Part shown: positions 1 through 12,100 of the stretch, piece by piece
How the letters are laid out: each line of letters begins with the position of its first letter
How positions within the stretch are numbered: the first letter of the stretch is position 1
Assembly (NCBI GenBank): GCA_963995525.1
Contig: OZ023218.1
Span: forward strand, 49,718,681-49,782,680
Reading direction: 5' to 3'
DNA from: Escarpia spicata
Lineage: Eukaryota > Annelida > Polychaeta > Sabellida > Siboglinidae
DNA: 64,000 nt
Made by a program: the position numbers and the translations under genes
Notes under the pieces: generated by a model
The model's input: the letters and a program-made list of their open reading frames with translations, nothing else
What the model was told of the DNA's origin: nothing
The model's database searches: none

Positions 1-1727
1 ATCATTTTCTTAATAAACTTGCTTTTATGGACGTGTGCATCCTTTTTATACAGTTGTTTAATTCCTATTTAAAAGTGTTCAAGCAACTTGCTTAATTTAT
101 TTTAAAAAATGTAGACAGGAGTTTTTAATATAATAAAAATGTTATATATATATATATATATTTTGTGTGTGTATTATCAAGACCACATCATGAAATGTAG
201 TCTTACAATCATAATTATTACAGCCCTTCACAAACAAATGAACCAATTCACTGAATTCATGATGCGATATTGATAAAACAAAGTTTTGCCAGTATAACAA
301 TAATTAGAAGATAACGGTTGTTTATTATCAACTAATGCAAATAAATGAATTTTCAGAACATATCGATTGATTCGATTAGCCGTATAACGTCACTTCACGT
401 TGTGGTCAAAGGAGAGACTTGGAAAAGGCAACAGACGTGTTATGCCAGCCTGCACTGTATCCAGAAGCGAATGGGGTTTATGAAAATTTGCACTATACAG
501 GTGAGTGTACAGTGAAAATAAAAACCCTGGACAAGTAAGATTAGATTGACCAAAACATAGAATGAATTACTCGGTGCCTTTTTATCCCATTTTTGGCAAC
601 AACAATGTGATCTGTAGTGTCTTGCATGTCCCTGTTCATAATTTGATTTGTAATACTGAAGCCTACATGAAATATATCAACAGTTTATTCATATGGAGAA
701 ACAATTCACAAATAAATAAGACTACATGGCAGACTGTGCCAATGCATTAGTCAAATTCACACACCAGTTTTCAATGTTTCTTTCAGTTGATTCACTTCTC
801 ACTGTGACACATTTTAATTTAATTGTATTACAATTTGGGTCTGTACCAGTCCTGGGCACATATAGTACATCAATAAGTAACACGTTTATTGATGATATGG
901 GCCATCATTATGATCAAATATTGTGATAAAAAAATTAATACATACAAAATATTCCATTACAGTTCCAGTTTTACATATTTGTGGGTTTCATCTTTCAACA
1001 CTATGGGCATCTGTCAAGAAAACAAGTACTTATTATTCAAGATACAGATTCGAAAGCTTGTAGTACTAGTTTCAAAATCTATCAAGTGCCTCCAAATGGA
1101 TTCATTTAGATTTATGGCACTATCTAAGTGTTCTTTTTATTATTAAGTACTTTTTGAGATGTTGTTTTGTGATAATGTCAAATGTAATACTAACAATGAA
1201 GTATGAATATAAAAAAACGTATAGCTGAATCCTTTGCTGCTTCATTACTTTGTAGCACACATTGTGATGTTTGAGAAATGGTGGTCTGTTGCCAAAAAAC
1301 TCACTATAAGTAACATGTTTGGACTTGGTGAAACTATTCCAGTAAATTACGTATACCCAAAGTTCCCTACATCGAATAGTGTATAATAAAACATACCACA
1401 TACCACAAGTAGGATACAAGCTTTCAAGAGGATGTTCCTTACTTTAGGAGGTCCTATACAGTAGTGAGAATCCACTTTGCCTAAAACGTTTCTCTATTTC
1501 TGCCAGTGATGTTCAAATAATGTTATTTAAGCATAGAAATCCATTGTCATTTGAAATTGGATGTCGTATCACTTGGGTGGCACTAAACCGAATTGATACG
1601 GATACAACTAGTTTTCCGTAAAGCCGCTTCTTTGCTTTGCCACAGCCTCCTCTTTTGCTGGTTTTTCGATGCCTGCATGCTCTGCTAGAGTTACCTCCTT
1701 ACTTGATGTCGCAACTTGGAGCACACT

Positions 1728-1892
1728 TCACAGCTTTGTGCCACTCGTGCATCTAGCTGCAATGCCCTCTAGAATTTCTCCTCGGAAGCTGTAGTCCTTT
1801 GACGCCATCACTTTCTTCACTACATACTCGGCAGACTTTGCATACTGCAGCTGATACCGTAGCTTGTTGTCTGCTGTTTTCACCATTCCTCG
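1728..1892 (-). pseudogene. Transposase C-terminal exon (copy A)
   Basis: A reading frame of 54 codons plus TGA starts right after a good acceptor (pyrimidine-rich, ...caatcag at 1893). It contains a DNKLRYQLQYAKSAEYV stretch and a KDYSFRGEILEGI stretch. From memory these resemble the end of a metazoan transposase family whose central part is preserved in copy B (30922-32060). It belongs downstream of the HNTNTR end of copy B's exon, although the phases no longer match exactly, as expected after separate decay. The rest of the transposase is missing here, so the exon is non-functional alone. Family assignment is from memory, not a search. Confidence 0.6.
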
Positions 1893-2018
1893 CTGATTGA
1901 ACAAATGATAAATATAAAATCAGTATAACAACAGAAATATCTGAAGAATAGCTGGCTATAGCTGTAACATGCACGCAGTAAACCAAACAGCTTGCTTGTA
2001 TGCTCTCTCCACAATACA

Positions 2019-2827
2019 TTTCTTATTATATTTCAATTTCGCATACGTCATATTTGTATATATGCAGACTTTGAAATAGAACTGTGTGACTATATAATAG
2101 TCGTAATGATACCTAACGGAACTCGTGAGTGCCGAGTCACCTTGGCAACAAGAAGCTGGTTTCGGCTTGTCATTTCCTACGCGCCGCTTCACCCTCCAAA
2201 TAAGGCAATGATGTCCAGGTCGATTTCGCTTAATTTTACTTCATCGGTGCATAGTTATATGTAAACAAATCGACTGGAGATGGACCTGTGGCTTTAACCA
2301 AGAATTATGTTTTGACGTTCAATGTCTTTTTATGTTCGTCACTTTCGTATTTAGGCTTGCAATCGGCGTTCGAAAGTGACTATCGCAGACTTTTGCCAAT
2401 CTTGCCGCCGGCGAACACGTCAAATTCATCATCTATAACTTGTTTTTTTCTGTTGGAAACCTTCTGTGGAAGTATGTGAAAAGTTGCTTACAAACATTTA
2501 TAGTATAACCCGTAGCCACGCAGTGCAATAAATTGTTCTGTTTTTATGTGTTTGTATGCGTTTCGTCGGTTTTTCTGAGAGCTATGCTGCGTCGCCTATC
2601 GAATTGCTGTATACAGCTTTGGGAGACATCTCGCCAATCAAACCGGATGTACAACCACACGCTCCTGGAGCATGGTGGCGGCGCCCTGTGCCGATAGTAG
2701 CTACGTTTAAAAAATTATATAAAATATACCGTGACGCTGTACTTGTCAAATCATGGTGACTTGTACTGTAAATGGTATGTTCTTATGTTTGGGCTGTGGT
2801 TGTTCAATCATTTCATTTCCCATTTAA
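2019..2827. repeat. Right-terminal region of the TTAA element (copy A)
   Basis: Nearly colinear with 33479-34286 in copy B, and with the reverse complement of about 24890-25340 in copy C. On the minus strand both A and B preserve an open stretch containing DDEFDVFAGGKIGKSLR, possibly an early exon of an element-encoded protein. It is broken by a stop in A. Confidence 0.75.
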
Positions 2828-3183
2828 GTAAACAAAACTTACACATTGCATGAATGAATGAATGAATATTATTTCAAGCAGGAATAATCGTTATATATCA
2901 AAACATAAATACACGGCACTAGCACATGTTTTATTGAATAATTTGTCGTTTATAATCTTATACTAATCAATAACATTGCACGTGTCTAATATGAAGCCAC
3001 GTTTATTGCGTGTGAATAACTGTCTAAATCAGTCTGACCACTCGTGGTGTTACGAATATAAAACGGAAAACGTTGGTATTAGTAATATGTTATATTGACT
3101 TTTTGATTTTTAAGCATTGTGCATTTTTGAATTAACAAATGACAGTATATCCTAACTAAATCAAACACATTGAAATCTTCCAT
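2828..3183. other. No feature seen
   Basis: AT-rich unique-looking sequence with a short gaat repeat near 2852. No ORF or repeat family identified. Confidence 0.5.
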
Positions 3184-3423
3184 CTATGTTACAAATGGCA
3201 ATCCCTCGTAATTAGGACCACGTAATTTGTCAGGGCATGACCACACTACCATATAAGTGTAACTGCCCGTTCTGAAATCAACCATTGAACTATCTAATGC
3301 TTTTGTACACTTGGTATTCACGACATGGCATTCATGAGAAATAGAGAGTTTTCGAGGAGTGAAAACAAGTCTATTTTTCGTCTTCAGAAGTTGGTCTAAC
3401 AGTACGGACTGGCTTACATCCAT
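3184..3423 (-). CDS. Candidate orphan terminal exon, unknown protein
   Basis: An open frame of 79 codons plus TAG begins directly after a textbook acceptor (ctgttgttccacag, just above 3423). The peptide has MVVWSCPDKLRGPNYEG near its end and three cysteines. I do not recognise it. No joining exon was found: the next sequence upstream on this strand is low-complexity and then a LINE in the opposite orientation. It could be a host last exon cut off by repeat insertion, or chance. Confidence 0.3.
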   Translation of the reverse strand: MDVSQSVLLDQLLKTKNRLVFTPRKLSISHECHVVNTKCTKALDSSMVDFRTGSYTYMVVWSCPDKLRGPNYEGLPFVT

Positions 3424-3923
3424 CTGTGGAACAACAGACGGACGAAATTAGTATCATTAATAAAATATTTTGAATATTAGCTTATTCCAATGACCATTTA
3501 ATATCTGCTGTCGTTAATTGCCGCGTTACATGTAGCAGATGATAGTTGGTTTGCGGAGTGTCGATCGCATGTCGGGGCTTACCCCGATTTTGTCTACCCC
3601 CCCACCCCTTAACTCCCTGAAAAGTTGCCTCTACAGCCGATCTACAAGACGACGAGGAACGGACGCAGCTCAATAACAGGACATGACAAGGAGAGCGTAA
3701 GACATGCTTAGCCAAGTTATAAAACATACACCTAATATCGCCTTATATGTCAACAACAGGGTGTCACTCCCTGACAACAACATTATCGCAACGGCAACAG
3801 TTGCGTCACGTGACACCCAGCCTTGTCTGTGTTGTGACAGCGTCAGTCATCTTTGAACTTATCTGTCATGGCGGCGCACTGGTTGTCAAACTTTGAAAAA
3901 AACGCAATAGCCGCACCAGTTTT

Positions 3924-6655
3924 CCATGGCAACATGGAACGTGTGCGGAATGAAAACAGTGAACGAAAGGTAACAGCTGGGTAGTGACTGTAAGCTGTAT
4001 CACTTCGACGTCGTGTGTCTTCAGGAAACACAAGTATATGACTATGAAGAGACTACCTTACCGTCTAGGCATAAACTGGTGATTATACAACAGAAAACAT
4101 GTAAATACCGTGGTATGAGGTTCGTCATTGCTCCTCGGCTGCTACCACACGTGAGGTCTTGGTACGTCAGTGACAGGATATCCGTAATCGAATTTGCCAT
4201 CCCAAGCCGCGGGCGGTCTAACATTGATGTACGATTTGTGAACGCTTATGGCCCTACATCTCAACGTGTACGTGAAAACCCTTCAGCGGTCGACCGTTTC
4301 TACCAAAAACTGGAGTCAGCTACGACACGACCTGCTCGGTTCCGATTATTTGGGTGTGGAGACTTTAACTACAAGTTGGGAAAACGCACAAATGCCGAGA
4401 AGAATGCAGGACTTGCCTCAGTTATAGAAGATCATGGAATGGGTAGAAGAAATCATATTGGTGAGATGTTATTGGAGTTCCTACCTATGCGTGGCTTCTT
4501 CGCATGCAACACAGCATTTCAACATGCAAGTCGCCACCGGACAACGTGGACAGGTTGGCTGCCCGACCGCACCGTCTCTGCTGACTCCAAACGAACGGTC
4601 GCAGTGTACAACCAGATACAAGCTAGTAGCTAAACTGCTGTTACGCGGTGCGCGCTCTTATGGCGGCGCAAGCCTGAATTCTGACCACAAACCAGTTGTA
4701 GTTAGGTTCATGATGGACCGCGTATGCTTGCAACGAAAGCGACCAAAGCAACATAGAACTCAACACTTATACGATGTGACTCATCTCGCATCAGACACAG
4801 ATATGCAGCTTGCATGCAAAGAAGATCCCTGTCGCAGAATTGGTGAAATACCGACAACACATGACCCGGACAAAAGGCTTTTAGATGTTATGAAACAAAT
4901 TCAAGCAGCAGCCACAGAGGTGGTAGGAAAGATCGCAAACAGAAGCCAAGAACATCGCATGCAGGACCCTACGGTAGAAGAGCTGTCTACAAAACAGAGG
5001 AAACTCCGTTTGCGCATCGAAGCCTGCGGCCAGAGTAGAGACAGAACCCTACTGAGGACTGAACGAAATAAAATCCTGCGTCTCATCAACAAACGCCTGC
5101 GCGACCCGGCTTGTCAGCGTGCTGACTAGCTTGCAAGTGACATCACGTCCACAGACGACTGCTAGAAAATGTTCAGAGTAGTCAGCGCCATCCGAGCCAC
5201 CACCCACCCTCCCCCTCTGTGTGTGCATGATACAGTTGGGCACAATGTGGGCAGCGATTAAAGTAAAGCCGACGCCATCCGGCATTGGTTTGAACAACAG
5301 TTCAAAGATCCCACCGAAGGCCCACTGGCGCCCTTCACTGGAGACCCAAGGCCACTGTTACAACCTGTGACATCGACAGAAGTGGTGAACGCGCTAAAAT
5401 CGCTAAGGAATGGCCATGCGACTGGGCCCGATGGGTTAAACAATGAATTACTGAAGTACTGTGAAAACGCTATCTCGACAGCCATCTCGCACACCATCAA
5501 CACAGTGTTTGAGATACACACTCCTCTCGATGCGATGGGCAAATTCATCCTGGTGGCATTACCGGAACCAAAGAAACAGCTTGGCTTTTTGTCCAACCTC
5601 AGACCTATTGTACTTCTCAAAAGCATCTGCAAAATCCTATCCACAGTGGTTCTCAACCGCATCCAAAGCAAGGTAAACTTGTTCACCGGGCCGTACCTTC
5701 AAGCGGCTTCAAACAGGGCCGCAGCTGTGCGGACATTGTATGGGCCAAGCGGATGCTAGCGTCTGTAGTAATGTCACGGCACTGGGATTTCCTCAAAATG
5801 GGCATTGACATGTCCCGCGCAATTGACACCATACAACGCCGCAGAATACTAAACGAATACTAGACGTCCTCCATCTGCTGGCGGTAGCGATGACGACATC
5901 CGACTTGTACGCCTCCTCCTCGCTGGGACACATCTGATGGTTCGTGTGGGATATGCGCAGTCAGCTTGGTTCGAGACAATACTCGGCTCCCCACAAGGCG
6001 ACAGCATGTATCCGGAGATGTCTACGTGCTATCTTGCTGCAGCACTGACCGCTGTCCGACAAAACACAACTAGACTTGACCCACCCATTTACCCTCTAGG
6101 CATGCCACTAGAGTGGGAATATGCAGACGATGTGGACTTCGCAAATGAAGAACGAGAGCCACTAAACGTAGTACTGACCACCGCTTGCACTGAGCTCTCA
6201 AACTGGAACCTGATTGTCAACGAGGCGAAGACGGAACGTGTACACATATTCCTCGGTAACACCAACGAGACCGGTGATGTCGGTGCTACGATGCGAGGAA
6301 ATGAGAAGTGAAGATCCAGCAAGACTCTAGGATCCCTGCTCTGTAGCACAAAAGACGTGCAGCATCGGTGCTTGCTGGGCAATATGGCGTTCCAGTCGTT
6401 CTGGAAAATTTGTATGCGTGGGCCCCAAATCCCGTTAAGCAAGCGAATTATGGTGTACGATGCCATAGTTGTATATGTAATGCTGTATAACTGCTGCAGC
6501 TGGGCGATGCCAGCCACGATACTTCAAAAACTTGATGTCTGCCACAGACGCCACCTGCGCTCGATAAATGCGGGGGCCAAACGGGATGGTTTCAAACGAA
6601 GCTCTGCAGGGGTCATGCCCCCAGTTAGACAAAAAAAGGACAGTGTATTTTAGAG
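3924..6655 (+). pseudogene. Non-LTR retrotransposon (LINE) ORF2 remnant: endonuclease plus reverse transcriptase
   Basis: Frames in order encode an AP-endonuclease start (ATWNVCGM at 3929-3952), LQET, GDFNYKLGKR and an HRTTWTGW motif (4016-4560), then ARSYGGASLNSDHKPVV (4651-4707). Reverse transcriptase follows: GHATGPDG with LRPIVLLKSICKI (5411-5640), GSPQGD, and the catalytic YADDVDF at about 6120-6140. The thumb/C-terminal region has KRIMVYDAIVVYVMLYNCCSW (6442-6504). At least five frameshifts or stops separate these blocks, for example near 3970, 4600, 5130, 5750 and 6310, so the copy is dead. The order and motifs are diagnostic of a LINE; the clade is undetermined. It lies on the plus strand and ends just before an unrelated repeat at 6727. 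Confidence 0.9.
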
Positions 6656-6726
6656 AAATTATTTTTTTACAAAATTCACTTGCTCTGACATAGGTGCATT
6701 TGAGTAGTCAGATTTCCAGGTGTTAT

Positions 6727-6870
6727 TGTAGAAGCTGTTGACAGTAAAATGGTGTATTTTAGCTGATTTTACTAAGCGGAAGGATATTTAGCAACAATTA
6801 GGCTAGTTCATCCTTTAGCCGGAGTACTGCCTGCATCCAATCATAAATATTGACGGGTGTCATACATACA
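6727..6870 (+). repeat. Dispersed repeat family 1, copy 1
   Basis: Matches the reverse complement of 27796-27940 over about 140 bases: gctgttgacagtaaaatgg at one end, atattgacgggtgtca at the other. Non-coding; probably a MITE or TE fragment. Confidence 0.7.
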
Positions 6871-7660
6871 AGCATTTTACGTGAGCTAGAAATATTATAT
6901 TTTGACTAAACTCGACCAGCATGTCAACTAAATTATGATAACAGCAGGTAAGAAGTTTAAGAATGTTTGTATGCCACGTTCTCTTATAATCATACAAAAC
7001 GCTAATATGACAACCAATGGGAAAACTAACTGTAGACTGACCCCAATTAAAGTGCCTGGCAGCGGAAACACTCGCATCATCATGTGCTATTGTGTATTGA
7101 ATGTCTACTAATTGGGTTGTGTAATATTATGCAATTGAACTCGTTAAGACGTCTGGCCTTTGAAGTGTCCACAGTTTAAGGTCATATATCGTGTATATTT
7201 ACAGTTGTCTGGTAAGGGAAAAGTGAAAAAAATCAATATAAATTTAAATGCAACATAACAACTGCCTGTATTTAAAACGGTTACAGAACACATGTTGGAC
7301 TTTCTGGAAAATTGGGTGAGGTGTTTATACAAACCAAATGATAAAGTGTGTACAGTGTAGAGATATGCCAGATTAGAATTGTCCAACAATGAAATGCTTA
7401 CTCATATGGTGGCCTGTCAAGAAGGGTGGCACTTTTCAAATGTGTATAAAAAAAACATGAGGATGAATTATAAAAAAATTGCACAATGTTTCAGATAGGA
7501 GTGCCTCTAAAATATGTTAATTTAAATGTTTTTCTCCAAAATCACCATGTCTATTTGGGGTCGTGCCCTAGTTAGTTTCGTTACAGAACAAAGGGCAGCA
7601 TATTAAGTGAAGCCAAGCACCTGCGACCAGATTCACAGTGTTTCAAAGTTTGCGTATTAA
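6871..7660. other. No gene seen
   Basis: AT-rich sequence without recognisable coding signal or repeat family. Confidence 0.4.
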
Positions 7661-7856
7661 TACAGTGGAACCTCATTTTACGGTCACCTCAGTAATGCAG
7701 CCACCTCGCAATTATGGCCACCCTAAGATAGTCCCAAATTATTTCCACATACAGTAAACCATAATGATATCAGCCTCGCTAATACGGTCACCTCACTATT
7801 CAGGTCACTTCTATCCAGTCCCAAGTGTGACATTAATAGCGATGTTTCACTGTGTA
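7661..7856. mobile_element. Short pogo/Tc1-like MITE
   Basis: About 190 bp bounded by TA (7661-7662 and 7855-7856). Inverted termini read acagtggaacctcatt on the left and, as reverse complement, acacagtgaaacatcgct on the right. Inside are repeated gaccacctcgc/taatacggtcacctc units. TA targets and CAGTG(A/G)AACCTC termini are typical of pogo/Tigger-type non-autonomous elements. A related fragment lies inverted at 25757-25865. Confidence 0.7.
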
Positions 7857-8249
7857 TAGATCCTCAGACACGTCGCCAAATGCTTGCGAAAATGAGGCAG
7901 TGCAAATTGAACATAGTCACCTTTTTTGAATGCATTTGAAGCACCATAACTTGTTGTATGTATCACCTGAAGTATTACACTAACATGCAGCCAACATGGC
8001 GGTGATGACAATGGCATTAGTTTGACTCATCAACAGCGATATGAGAATCAGGCCAACTAGTAACTATAGACCCCCCCCCCCCCTAAACACAATCACAATA
8101 TGTTTTGTTTGTTCCATGTTAAAGTAAAAGTCTAAAGCGGGCACCCGTCTACTCCAAGGAAAAACTGCCTAAAACGGCAAACAAGCTCTCTCAGCATCAT
8201 GTTCACTGAAACATAAACAACATCAGCTATTAGATACCTCCACGGCAAG

Positions 8250-8255
8250 TTTATT
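8250..8255 (-). promoter_or_regulatory. Candidate poly(A) signal of hexokinase
   Basis: AATAAA on the minus strand about 295 bases past the hexokinase stop codon; the nearest canonical signal I saw in the correct orientation. Confidence 0.4.
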
Positions 8256-8547
8256 TCTACTGAATTCCACAAAGTAATTTTCTTTAATATAAAAACAAAC
8301 TATTTGTAATGATAATAATACCGAACGCACATCATGCCCCTGTATGTACACAATTTTGCCAGAACTGCACATATGAATATCTGACCATCTTCTTTGACCA
8401 TGCAACCCGCTAACCAAACCATTTTGTTGAATATCTGACGAATGACCGGCCTCTCTGTTCAGGCCATCCTTTTTAATTTAATCATACAATTTTGTTCCAG
8501 TCACTTGCGTGGCCGGCATAAACAGGTGTCCTAATGCGGCGCTCTTT

Positions 8548-8685
8548 CTAGCCAACGTGGTTGTTGACAGTGATGTCCGCGTTTCCTGTCTGACGAGCCT
8601 TGTGCTGTGCCGCCTCACGCATTTCGACAGCCGCGGCAAACCCAGCGCCTCGACCACTCCCGTCATCCACCAGGACCAAATTGCT
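8548..8685 (-). CDS. HK: Hexokinase exon 12 (last)
   Basis: [20 protein letters not shown], matching LSEDGSGKGAA, followed by a 24-residue tail and TAG at 8548-8550. Acceptor cttgccttccag. Confidence 0.92.
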   Translation of the reverse strand, partial: SNLVLVDDGSGRGAGFAAAVEMREAAQHKARQTGNADITVNNHVG

Positions 8686-9052
8686 CTGGAAGGCAAGAAG
8701 ACGGATGACTCATTATTGCGGGGCCGAACCAGCATGAATGATTCCGTCGCCGACTGTCTTTGATGTACCCTGTAAATATACCTTGCTTGTTGCCGTTTTG
8801 GCAGTACCCTGCAGGCTTAATCGTAGCTACATAACAGGTGGGCGCAGGTGATATTGTCAAAGCAGAATTCTACGTAGTTATATCGAAAAGAGGAGGTATT
8901 TAGGGTTTAGGTATCTTGCGCTGGAGGATTTGTGTAATTATGAAATCGATGTGTACATGTACAATTTAAACGTTGGATAAATTAATGTTATTTGCAGTGT
9001 TTCGTTATGGATGTTGTGTTGGAAGGAATTTCGGTGTGTGTCTGTGTGTGTG

Positions 9053-9100
<48 letters not shown>

Positions 9101-12100
9101 AGCGTGCGTGCGAGTGAGCGTGTGCATGTGTTTGTATGTGTGTGTGTGGGGGGGGATGCCTATCTGCTTGTGCGTCCATGCGTGCGTGTGTTGACAGTTC
9201 GGAAAACAATGGCTTAATTGTTTCTTTGGGATGTTTTGTAAAACAGCTGAAAATACAATTTTGCGGCGCAATAATCGTAAGCGTTCCATATTTTAAGGCA
9301 CCTTTTCTACCACAAAGTTTAAGTTTACGCCACAAACATATCTAACATTACCGGTTCAATTTACAGCAGACAATATTTTGAAAATGTAGCGTCTGTACAA
9401 CAGATCTACATACTTAGAATGTGCACATGACATTGTAACTGATGGTAGTGCATGGTATGTTATCACCGCCCTACTAAATGCCAAATTACCACGTCCACAG
9501 CGTACTATAATAGCAACGGTTGGCTGATATAGCACTGATGGCGTCACGCAGTGAAAGCCTCAAGCACTTGTCCAGCGTAGCAGGCGAGCATGATTAACCT
9601 ATTAGGCCAATTAAAAGTAGTCTCGCAAATGCAGCACATTAAACGCGGTCGCCATTTACCGACGTCGCTGATCATTGACAAATATATCTAACGAATGGTG
9701 CTTACGGTGACGCCATCTTGCGAGTCATTGTAATATTATTGTTGCTGTCTATTAAAAGTGCACATCATAGGACGTGTAGTAGACAGTAACTGGGGACTGG
9801 TTACTCTTTATGTTCTTAATGGCGATCACGGTTATTAAGCTGACCACAAATTGCGAAATAATGATATACGTAATATTTGCTGCTGCTAGTCATATTTATA
9901 ATATTTTGTAAACCAGCTGTTTCTATGACTTTATTCTTTAAAACAACCTGCTGAGCAATCCGTCAGTTTCTTACATTTTGTTATCAAGAAAATTGAAGCT
10001 GTTTCCACATCGGGTTTAGTCCAGTGCGAATCCGGTTCTTTCATGTCCAAATATGTAACCTGTGAATAGGTTCAATAATATATGCAGTCGGTTTAAGACA
10101 AAAAAGCTTACAGTTACTTAAAGGGGGAGGGGGAGGGGGAGGGGGAGGGGGAGGGGGAGGGGGAGGGGGAGGGGGAGGGGGAGGGGGAGGGGGAGGGGGA
10201 GGGGGAGGGGTATGGGGAAGGGTAGAGGAGGGAGAGGGAGAGGGAGAGGGAGAGGGAGAGGGAGAGGGAGAGGGAGAGGGAGAGGGAGAGTGAGAGGGAG
10301 AGGGAGAGGGAGAGGGAGAGGGAGAGGGAGAGGGAGAGGGAGAGGGAGAGGGAGGGTATACAGTGCAAGAGCTATGGCTCACCCGTGTACAAGGGAGCCA
10401 CTAGGAAGAACAGACCGGTGAGACAAACCAAACTGCTTACCTTCGTCTGCGGAACGAAGTGTGCTACCCAGGCACTGATCATGTGTTGTAACTTCGGATG
10501 ATATCTGTACTGAGATCCGTCCATTGCGACAGTCGAATGCTGCATGTGTGTTCTTCGAGTAACCACCGACAAACCTATGACGATTCACAATGCAGCAATG
10601 GGCATACATTTAAAGTTGCATTCTGATTTAAATTACCATTTCTTTCTGTGTTTTTGTAAGAAAGCCTGTGTACAATAGGAACACTGTTTAGTCTTATTTG
10701 GCATTGTATATGTTAGTAGATAAATTATGCGTATACGAAATTATCGGTAGCCATGTTTGGTTGCCGAATAATAGACGTATGGATCGCGGATATAATGCTT
10801 CTTCTTCTGCGCCGTTTTATCTTAAACGTGCATAGTACGTCTAAAATCGTTTATATAATGTTGATGTAAGACATACACATTGTGCATGGGGTATGTTGAT
10901 TCACGGGCATATATTTGTATTTAATTTTGGACTATCTCATGATGGTGATGCAAATTTAACAAATCATGTGACGCATGTGTTTACAAACATATTTGTATGC
11001 ACTATTATATCACAAGGATGACTGTTATTCATTAGATATGTTTTCAAGTACCGTGTTATACACACCTACATAATTAAATAAGGCAATCTTAAATAAATAT
11101 TTTAAATTACCAATTCAAGAGGCGGGAAGCTGAGAATTAGTACGCTCTATACGTCACACCGAAAGATGCGCTTTACGTCACACCGGATATGGGATATGAC
11201 GATTACGTCATCTCTCGTTGTTGTTATGTTTTCTTTTTCGCTCTGCGTCCACGCAACAGTCACAGTGGTTGTCACTAAAACGTGCATCTTCTTCTAAAAG
11301 TAACAAGATCGTCCAGGGATCGTGGGCCTGGCGGTAGGAATGACATTTAGCAGCGACATTGGCAATGTGCCATCGTTACGATGTTGCGACAACCGTCTCA
11401 AAACATCCCGTGGGATATGAGGTGTTCCGTATGTAAAAAGAACATTGAAGATAATGGGACAGATTTAAATGTCCTCTTCTCAGATGGCGGAATGATTGTA
11501 TCAAGAACTGTAAGTGCAGTGATGGCAAGTTTCGTCTGTTTGAATGTTATATGGCGAACAAGTTGTTGCATTGTGGATAATCCAGTGATCCACCTCGCAT
11601 CTCTATCATTCGTCACGGATTTTTATTTTTTTGCCGCCGAATGTTTTTTTCAGCTCGTCTCCATGTTCCTAGTTGTACACCTTTCGTTAATGTGGATCAT
11701 TTCTCTTACTTCGTCTCTTTCTTCCCGCACGCAGTGTCCGGCTACCTGTCTATCCATCTCCGTCTCCCCGGCTCCCGTCTCCTCGCCTCACCGTCTCCCA
11801 TCTCACCATCACCCCTTCTCATCGTTTCACGGTCTCACGGTCTCGCGGTCTCACGGTCTCACGGTCTCACGGTCTCACCGTCTCACCGTCTCACCGTCTC
11901 ACCGTCTCTCGTCTCACCGTCTCACCGTCTCTCCGCCTCACCGTCTCACCGTCTCCCGTCTCACCATAACCCCTTCTCATCGTTTCACGGTCTCACGGTC
12001 TCACGATCTCACGGTCTCACCGTCTCACCGTCTCTTCGCCTCACCGTCTCCCGTCTCACCATCACCCCTTCTCATCGTTTCACGGTTTCACCGTCTCCAC

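Larger units (their letters stand above)
1..2827. mobile_element. TTAA DNA transposon, copy A (left end outside window, internally deleted)
   Basis: Bases 1-1258 align closely with 29274-30630, and 2019-2827 aligns closely with 33479-34286, so this is a second copy of the element at 28064-34286. The right terminus reads tttcatttcccat followed by TTAA (2824-2827), the same terminal inverted repeat and target site as copy B. The interior (1258-2019) differs from copy B and carries the transposase C-terminal exon that B lacks. TTAA targets are known for Kolobok and piggyBac elements; Kolobok-like is my inference. The left end lies before base 1. Confidence 0.8.

Noticed and set aside
562..1146. 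Three short plus-strand ORFs repeated at 29933-30512
   Set aside because: Shared only because the transposon is duplicated; the frames shift between copies and carry no motif.
4434..5129. 231-residue plus-strand ORF as a host gene
   Set aside because: It is the endonuclease C-terminus/linker of the LINE read across a frameshift.
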